64,000 bases of DNA from an alpha proteobacterium SCGC AAA028-D10. Lineage in GTDB: Bacteria > Pseudomonadota > Alphaproteobacteria > Pelagibacterales > Pelagibacteraceae. The position numbers were made by a program, and so were the translations under genes. The stretch is from assembly GCA_000510845.1 (NCBI GenBank), contig AZOF01000002.1:81421-145420 (forward strand), written 5' to 3'. Positions 59,238 to 64,000 of this stretch are shown here, one piece after another (position 1 is the stretch's first letter; the number at the start of each line of letters is the position of its first letter). Under the pieces are notes generated by a model, which was not told the origin of the DNA, ran no database searches, and saw nothing but the letters and a program-made list of their open reading frames with translations.

Positions 59238-59936
59238 ATGTTTGGAATATTTAAACCTAGAACTTTTTTTAATTTAGCAAACACCAGTCTTTTTTGGTTA
59301 AAAATAATTTTGGTTTTTGCGCTTATTACTGGTTTAATTTTAGCATTACTTTTTTCACCAATTGATTATTTACAAAAAGATACGGTAAGAATTATGTATG
59401 TTCATGTCCCGTCTTCTTGGATTTCTTTATTTATCTTTTTAATTATTGGAATTTCATCATTTATAAGTTTAATTTTTAAACTTAGAGTTTTTTCAGTTTA
59501 TGCAAAAAGTTTAGCACCTATAGGGTTAGTTTTTTCTTTAATCTCTGTTGTCACAGGATCATTATGGGGTTACCCAACGTGGGGAACTTTTTGGAGTTGG
59601 GACGGTAGACTAACTTCAATGTTTGTTCTGGTGTTAACTTATTTTTTATATGTTTCTTTGTGGTCGTTTATAAAAAATTATAATTCAGCAGAAAAAATTA
59701 CTAATATTATTGGTATAGTAGGATTGATAAATATTCCTATTATTAAATTTTCAGTTGCATGGTGGAATACACTTCACCAACCAGCAAGCATTACACTAAC
59801 TGCCGCACCCACCATACATAGTTCAATGTTAGCGCCATTACTTATTATGTTTTTTAGTTTTTGCATTTTATCACTGATTATTTTCTTGATTAGATATAAA
59901 TATGAAATTATTAATTTTAGAGTTAATAAAAAATGA
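59238..59936 (+). CDS. ccmC: Heme exporter membrane protein CcmC
   Basis: A 232-residue inner-membrane protein with six helices. It delivers haem to CcmE. The WWWWD-type loop is GSLWGYPTWGTFWSWDGRLTSMFVL, and conserved His residues lie in YVHVPSSW and TLHQPASI. It is the first ccm gene here; ccmA and ccmB are not adjacent and are not found in the window. Overlaps ccmD by 4 bases. Confidence 0.95.
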   Translation: MFGIFKPRTFFNLANTSLFWLKIILVFALITGLILALLFSPIDYLQKDTVRIMYVHVPSSWISLFIFLIIGISSFISLIFKLRVFSVYAKSLAPIGLVFSLISVVTGSLWGYPTWGTFWSWDGRLTSMFVLVLTYFLYVSLWSFIKNYNSAEKITNIIGIVGLINIPIIKFSVAWWNTLHQPASITLTAAPTIHSSMLAPLLIMFFSFCILSLIIFLIRYKYEIINFRVNKK

Positions 59937-60127
59937 TTTTAGAATTCTTAAATATGGGTGGTTACGGATTGTATATATGGTTATCATATGCATTTGCCGC
60001 GTTATCTTTAATTTCTCTTTATTACGTTTCAGTTAAAAAATTAAATTCTATTAAAAATATCGAACATCTTTATCAGTCTGAAAAAGTTGAAGAAGCGTCA
60101 GTTTCAGCGCAATCTAATAGATTTTAG
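59933..60127 (+). CDS. ccmD: CcmD-like small membrane protein
   Basis: A 64-residue protein with one membrane helix (GYGLYIWLSYAFAALSLISLYYV) starting after a MGG loop, followed by a charged tail. CcmD holds the CcmABC complex together and helps release haem-CcmE. It overlaps the ccmC stop (ATGA). Sequence is weakly conserved; context decides the call. Confidence 0.82.
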   Translation: MILEFLNMGGYGLYIWLSYAFAALSLISLYYVSVKKLNSIKNIEHLYQSEKVEEASVSAQSNRF

Positions 60128-60183
60128 TTTGATATCTAATTAAGTCCCGATATCTTTTTAAAAATTTTTTTTTAAATACGCTT

Positions 60184-60618
60184 ATGATTTTTAGCAAATC
60201 TGCAAAAAATAGATTAAAAATTTTTTCCTTAATAGCAATAGCTGCAACGATAATATTTTTCTTTATCTATAATAATTTACAAAAGAATGTTGTGTATTTC
60301 TATGCACCTCAAGAAATAAAAAATTTAACAAATACCCCTTCTAATAAGATTAGACTTGGAGGTCTAGTTAAAGAAGGCTCATTAAAGAAAAATAATAATA
60401 ATTATGTTTTTATTATTACTGATTTAAAAAATGAAATTTTCGTTGAGTATAATGGTTTGTTACCCAATTTGTTTGTTGAAGGCAAAAGCGCAGTTGTAGA
60501 AGGTGTTCTTAAAGATAAAAAATATTTTATTGCAAGCGTGATACTTGCAAAGCATGATGAGAATTATATGCCGCCAGAAGTTGCTAACAGTTTGAAAAAA
60601 AATAAATTAGGTAAATAA
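60184..60618 (+). CDS. ccmE: Cytochrome c maturation haem chaperone CcmE
   Basis: A 144-residue protein with one N-terminal membrane anchor and a periplasmic OB-fold: LFSLIAIAATIIFFFIY, KIRLGGLVKEGS, FVEGKSAVVEGVL, and the haem-binding His in AKHDENYMPPEV. The HDENY sequence is the classical attachment motif with the Tyr nearby. It sits between ccmD and ccmF. Confidence 0.94.
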   Translation: MIFSKSAKNRLKIFSLIAIAATIIFFFIYNNLQKNVVYFYAPQEIKNLTNTPSNKIRLGGLVKEGSLKKNNNNYVFIITDLKNEIFVEYNGLLPNLFVEGKSAVVEGVLKDKKYFIASVILAKHDENYMPPEVANSLKKNKLGK

Positions 60619-60633
60619 ATTAGGTAAATAAAT

Positions 60634-62514
60634 ATGGCTGGTTATATAGGCAATTTAGCTTTATTTTTTTCTTTAATATTTAACGGTTTCTTAATTTTTT
60701 CATTAATTAAAGGCATAAGAAATAATGACTTCAAAAATTCAAAAATAATTAATTTTTTTAATAATAGTATTTTTTTTTTATTATTAATTTCATTTTTAAC
60801 TTTAATATATTGTTTTATTGTTTCTGATTTTTCTAATGTAGCCGTTTATCAAAATTCTCACACTACTAAGCCTTTAATCTATAAAATATCAGGAGCGTGG
60901 GGAAATCACGAAGGCAGCATGGTATTATTTATTCTAATATTATCATTATTTTCCTTTGTATTCGCCAGAACTAAAGTTAGTGAAAAATTAAAATTTTATA
61001 CAGTTTTTTTTCAATCAATATTAATCTTAATTTTTTTAATTTTTTTAATTTTAACTTCAAATCCTTTTGACCAGATGGATCCAAAACCATCTCAAGGTCT
61101 TGGTTTAAATCCTATTCTGCAGGATCCGTTACTTGCGATTCATCCGCCATTTTTATATTTTGGTTATGTTGGTTTTTCTTTAGTTTTTAGTTTTGCGCTT
61201 GCAGGATTAGTGACTAATAATTTTGATAAATCATGGAGTAAGATTGCAAATTTTTGGATTATTCTTCCTTGGTCTTTGCTCACTGTTGGAATTGGTCTTG
61301 GATCTTTTTGGGCTTACTATGAATTAGGTTGGGGAGGATATTGGTTCTGGGATCCAGTTGAAAACGCATCATTAATGCCCTGGCTTGCAGCAACTGCTTT
61401 AATTCATTCTAACATTGTAACTCTTAAAAAAGATAAATTACATTCTTGGACGGCATTACTTTCCATATTTACATTTATAATGAGTTTACTTGGAACTTTT
61501 TTAGTTAGATCAGGAGTATTAAATTCAGTGCATGCTTTTGCAAATGATCCTTACAGAGGTGTATATATTTTAAGTACAATTTTATTTATTACTTTTTTTT
61601 CATTAGCTATTTTTATTATTAAGAGTCCTAAAAAATCTTTATATGGAGAATATTCTTTTTTACAGAAAGACAATTTTATCTTAATTAATAATTGTTTTTT
61701 AATCTTTTTTCTTTCGGTGATTTTAGTTGGAACAGTTTATCCTATTATTCTAGATGCCATTAGTGGAAAAAGTATTTCGGTTGGCCCTGTTTATTATCAT
61801 ACTATTTTAGCTCCATTTTTATTTGCATTTTTATTTTTCATGTCGCATGGACCTCTTATTAGTTGGAACAAAGAAGATAAATTTTTACAAATAAAAAATT
61901 TTAAAATATTTTTTCCAATTTCCATTGCGATCTCATCAGTGATTATTTTTTGGTTTTTTGATTATAAAGATATTATTTTGATATTAGGATTGTTATTTTC
62001 GGTATACCTAATTGTTTCAGTTATATTTGATTGGATTTCACAAAAAAAATTAAGCTTAAATTTTGGAAGATTAGTTTCTCATTTAGGATTTGGTACATTG
62101 ATTTTTGCTATATTTGTTAATGCTTATTTATCAAAAGAAATTAATGCAGCTATGAAGGTGGGAGAAGAAATTACAATTCAAGAATTTGTTATTAAATTTA
62201 AGAGTATTAATAAAATTAAAAAAGAGAATTATGAGGAAGTATTTGGAAACTTTTTAGTAACTAATAAAAAAAAACAAGTTGAACTGACACCGTCCATTAG
62301 AAAATATGATCAGCCAGTTCAATTTACTTCTGAGACAAGCATTAAGACTAATTTTATCGTTGATTATTATTTTGCAATCAATTTGTCTGAATTTGAAAAA
62401 GATAAAATTATGGTTAGGTTTTATTATAAACCTTTAATGTTTTGGATTTGGTTTTCTATATTACTAATTGCTTTTGGTGGAATTTATCAAACCTTTAGAC
62501 TGAGAAATGAATAA
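60634..62514 (+). CDS. ccmF: Haem lyase CcmF
   Basis: A 626-residue membrane protein with about 15 helices. ISGAWGNHEGSMVLF, NPILQDPLLAIHPPFLYFGYVG, and the WWD-like YELGWGGYWFWDPVENASLMPWL are the landmarks. It ligates haem to apocytochrome together with CcmH. The C-terminal domain is periplasmic. It overlaps ccmG by 8 bases. An imperfect AAATTAGGTAAATA tandem lies before its start. Confidence 0.96.
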   Translation: MAGYIGNLALFFSLIFNGFLIFSLIKGIRNNDFKNSKIINFFNNSIFFLLLISFLTLIYCFIVSDFSNVAVYQNSHTTKPLIYKISGAWGNHEGSMVLFILILSLFSFVFARTKVSEKLKFYTVFFQSILILIFLIFLILTSNPFDQMDPKPSQGLGLNPILQDPLLAIHPPFLYFGYVGFSLVFSFALAGLVTNNFDKSWSKIANFWIILPWSLLTVGIGLGSFWAYYELGWGGYWFWDPVENASLMPWLAATALIHSNIVTLKKDKLHSWTALLSIFTFIMSLLGTFLVRSGVLNSVHAFANDPYRGVYILSTILFITFFSLAIFIIKSPKKSLYGEYSFLQKDNFILINNCFLIFFLSVILVGTVYPIILDAISGKSISVGPVYYHTILAPFLFAFLFFMSHGPLISWNKEDKFLQIKNFKIFFPISIAISSVIIFWFFDYKDIILILGLLFSVYLIVSVIFDWISQKKLSLNFGRLVSHLGFGTLIFAIFVNAYLSKEINAAMKVGEEITIQEFVIKFKSINKIKKENYEEVFGNFLVTNKKKQVELTPSIRKYDQPVQFTSETSIKTNFIVDYYFAINLSEFEKDKIMVRFYYKPLMFWIWFSILLIAFGGIYQTFRLRNE

Positions 62515-63028
62515 TAAATATAAAATTATAATTCTTGGAATAACAATTGTTATAATTTTTATTCTTTTTTTGAGAGTTTTGAATTCCGATAAAACTTATC
62601 AACCTAATCAAATGATTGGTAAAAAAATTCCAGAATTTATTTTGGAGAATCTTTTAAATAAAAATCCAAAGTTAGATAGTAATATTTTATCAGGAAAAGA
62701 TTTTGCCGTTTTAAATATATGGGCATCCTGGTGTATTCCTTGTCGGATTGAGCATCCTTTCTTAATGGATTTAAAAAATAAAAATCAAATCGATATTATT
62801 GGTCTTAATTATAAAGATGAAAGCGGGAATGCGAAAAACTTTTTAAAAAAATATGGAAATCCTTTTAGTTTAATAGGCGTTGATAAAAAAGGAGAAGTTG
62901 CAATTCAATTGGGTGCCTATGGCGTTCCGGAAACATATGTTTTAAAAAAAGGAAAAATAATTTTCAAACATATTGGCCCACTGAATGAAGATACGGTTAA
63001 TCAAATTTTAGAATTACAAAATAAATGA
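62507..63028 (+). CDS. ccmG: Thiol:disulfide protein CcmG/DsbE
   Basis: A 173-residue thioredoxin-like protein anchored by one N-terminal helix. The active site is WASWCIPCRIEHP (C-x-x-C). QMIGKKIPEFIL and QLGAYGVPETYV are the other family motifs, the latter with the conserved cis-Pro. It keeps apocytochrome cysteines reduced for haem attachment. It overlaps both ccmF and ccmH. Confidence 0.94.
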   Translation: MNNKYKIIILGITIVIIFILFLRVLNSDKTYQPNQMIGKKIPEFILENLLNKNPKLDSNILSGKDFAVLNIWASWCIPCRIEHPFLMDLKNKNQIDIIGLNYKDESGNAKNFLKKYGNPFSLIGVDKKGEVAIQLGAYGVPETYVLKKGKIIFKHIGPLNEDTVNQILELQNK

Positions 63029-63384
63029 GAAAATATTTTTTTATTATTATATTTTTTATTTTGTCTTCTAATGTTTTTTCTGCAAGTGAAGAATTAAAGA
63101 ATAAAATTTATAAAAATATTAGATGTATTGTTTGTCAAGGACAGTCGATTTATGAATCAAATTCTGATTTTGCAATTGATCTAAAAAAATTAATTTCTAA
63201 GAAATTAGAAAATGGAGAGAATGAAAAACAAATTTATGAGTTTTTAATAAGTCGTTATGGCGATTGGATTGTCTATAACCCAGGTTTAAATATTAATAGT
63301 TTAGCCTTATGGTTATTACCTTTAATCATCTTTATTACAGGCGGTTTCTTAATATTCAGATTAAATAGTAAGAAAAAAAAGTAG
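63025..63384 (+). CDS. ccmH: Cytochrome c maturation protein CcmH (CycL)
   Basis: A 119-residue protein with a signal peptide (FIIIFFILSSNVFS) and the active-site RCIVCQGQSIYESNSDFA (LRC-x-x-C type). A C-terminal membrane helix with PLIIFITGGFLIF follows. It is the short form, without the TPR domain of enterobacterial CcmH (CcmI would be separate, and none is seen here). It is the last gene of the ccm operon in view. Confidence 0.93.
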   Translation: MRKYFFIIIFFILSSNVFSASEELKNKIYKNIRCIVCQGQSIYESNSDFAIDLKKLISKKLENGENEKQIYEFLISRYGDWIVYNPGLNINSLALWLLPLIIFITGGFLIFRLNSKKKK

Positions 63385-63432
63385 AATCTTTATTGCATTT
63401 CCGCTAATTTTATTAAATAAAGGCTCATAAAA

Positions 63433-63936
63433 ATGAATTCAAAACTTACTAAATTTTTTGGAATAATTTCTTTGTTGTCTATCTCTCTAGTTTCAACAGC
63501 TAGATCAGAAGGCTTCACTTTTTCAGTTGGAAAATTTGATCATAGTGATGACAAAAAAAATGCTGCAATGTTACAGTTAGATTATGATTTTGATAAAACT
63601 CTTTTTGGTTCCCCAATTGGCGATTTCAAACCTGTGGTAGGATTTTTAGTAACAGATGATAGTGCCAAGTATGGTTATGCGGGCGTTAGATTAGATTATA
63701 AATTAGCTAATAATTCAGTTTTAATTAGCCCAAGTTTTACACCTGGTGTTTACGGAAAAGGTGATGGAAAAGATTTAGGCCATAGTATTGAATTTAAAAC
63801 ACAAGTTAGAGCGGCTTTAAATTTAAGCTCAACATCTAATATTGGTGTTTCTTACAGTCACATCTCAAACGCTAGTTTAGGTGATAAAAACCCAGGCGCA
63901 AATAATTACAGCATCAGTTTTCAAAAAAATTTCTAA
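63433..63936 (+). CDS. PagL-like lipid A deacylase/acyloxyacyl hydrolase family protein
   Basis: A 167-residue protein with a signal peptide (MNSKLTKFFGIISLLSISLVSTARS) and alternating beta strands that fit an eight-stranded outer-membrane barrel. The C-terminal VSYSHISNASLGDKNPGANNYSISF has the His-Ser pair and spacing of PagL-family active sites. The family removes an acyl chain from lipid A. The assignment is by motif, and it is shorter than some members. It stands 48 bases after ccmH. Confidence 0.7.
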   Translation: MNSKLTKFFGIISLLSISLVSTARSEGFTFSVGKFDHSDDKKNAAMLQLDYDFDKTLFGSPIGDFKPVVGFLVTDDSAKYGYAGVRLDYKLANNSVLISPSFTPGVYGKGDGKDLGHSIEFKTQVRAALNLSSTSNIGVSYSHISNASLGDKNPGANNYSISFQKNF

Positions 63937-63945
63937 AACTTTATA

Positions 63946-64000
63946 ATGTCATTAGCTAGATGTTTTAATGTTGATGATTTTAGAAAGTTAGCAAAAAAAA
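63946..64000 (+). CDS. Start of probable FMN-dependent alpha-hydroxy-acid dehydrogenase (partial)
   Basis: Only the first 18 codons are in the window: MSLARCFNVDDFRKLAKK. This matches the opening of LldD-type L-lactate or related dehydrogenases (SLxRCxNxxDxRxLAKRRLP). It runs off the right edge, so neither domains nor substrate can be judged. The ATG lies 9 bases after the PagL-like stop. Confidence 0.55.
   Translation, partial: MSLARCFNVDDFRKLAKK

Overview
The window is AT-rich and densely packed, and it looks like an alphaproteobacterium of the SAR11 (Pelagibacterales) type. The evidence is the low GC, the small streamlined genes with overlapping starts and stops, and the gene orders: hisB-H-A-F-E, secB beside a Tim44-like gene, and dnaQ-coaE-aroE-maf-ppsR facing hemE-hemH-hemJ-rho. 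The taxonomic call is inference from content and order, not from a marker-gene search.

Layout. (1) 1-9470 is housekeeping DNA, almost all on the minus strand: the end of a LolA-like gene, histidine biosynthesis, a Tim44/Smr/SecB cluster, and dnaQ-coaE-aroE-maf-ppsR. (2) 9471-9747 is a gene-free stretch between divergent ppsR and hemE. This is the classical alphaproteobacterial oriC position and is proposed here as the chromosome origin. (3) 9748-14292 holds hemE-hemH-hemJ and rho on the plus strand, then a Lon-N-domain gene. (4) 14293-14367 is tRNA-Gly(GCC). A perfect 26-bp copy of its 3' end recurs at 38110-38135. The 23.8 kb between the copies is an integrated mobile island with a tyrosine integrase near its left end. 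(5) 38176-64000 returns to the conserved chromosome: phhB, purH, a heparinase-like gene, rpe, an ActP-type symporter pair, acs, tsaD, hemC-hemD, folD, argG, an aldo/keto reductase, a BI-1 gene, yciB, hspQ, the ccmCDEFGH cytochrome c maturation operon, a PagL-like gene, and the first codons of a probable FMN-dependent alpha-hydroxy-acid dehydrogenase.

The island is the unusual part. It has att repeats, five copies of an 11-bp repeat (GGCAGACAACT) just inside both ends that look like integrase arm sites, an integrase, a serine recombinase with a palindrome before it, and several strongly folded non-coding patches. One is a run of three consecutive inverted repeats at 17341-17517. Another is a 648-bp gene-free region at 30144-30791 rich in ACGCA/TGCGT, lying upstream of a tight three-gene set of small proteins that ends in a ribbon-helix-helix protein. 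No capsid, relaxase, type IV secretion or reverse transcriptase gene was recognised.

Its cargo is arranged in blocks. The first is a seven-gene plus-strand operon (21597-28282): a small PWLN-family protein, an 86-aa protein, a two-TM protein, a HAD phosphatase, an 1125-aa RecB-like nuclease/RNase H-like/SF1 helicase, and two related Zn-binding proteins, one with a PD-(D/E)XK signature. A SPPY methyltransferase runs convergently. A divergent MarR-like winged-helix gene and a perfect 16-bp palindrome lie at the operon's head. The second block (31978-34352) starts with a PWLN paralogue and ends in a protein with ten 25-residue repeats. The third (34442-37557) starts with a truncated PWLN copy, then an exported HtrA-type protease and a Pif1-like helicase. 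The likely picture is a self-mobilising, tRNA-targeting island carrying restriction/defence-like cargo added module by module. The defence role is inferred, not demonstrated.
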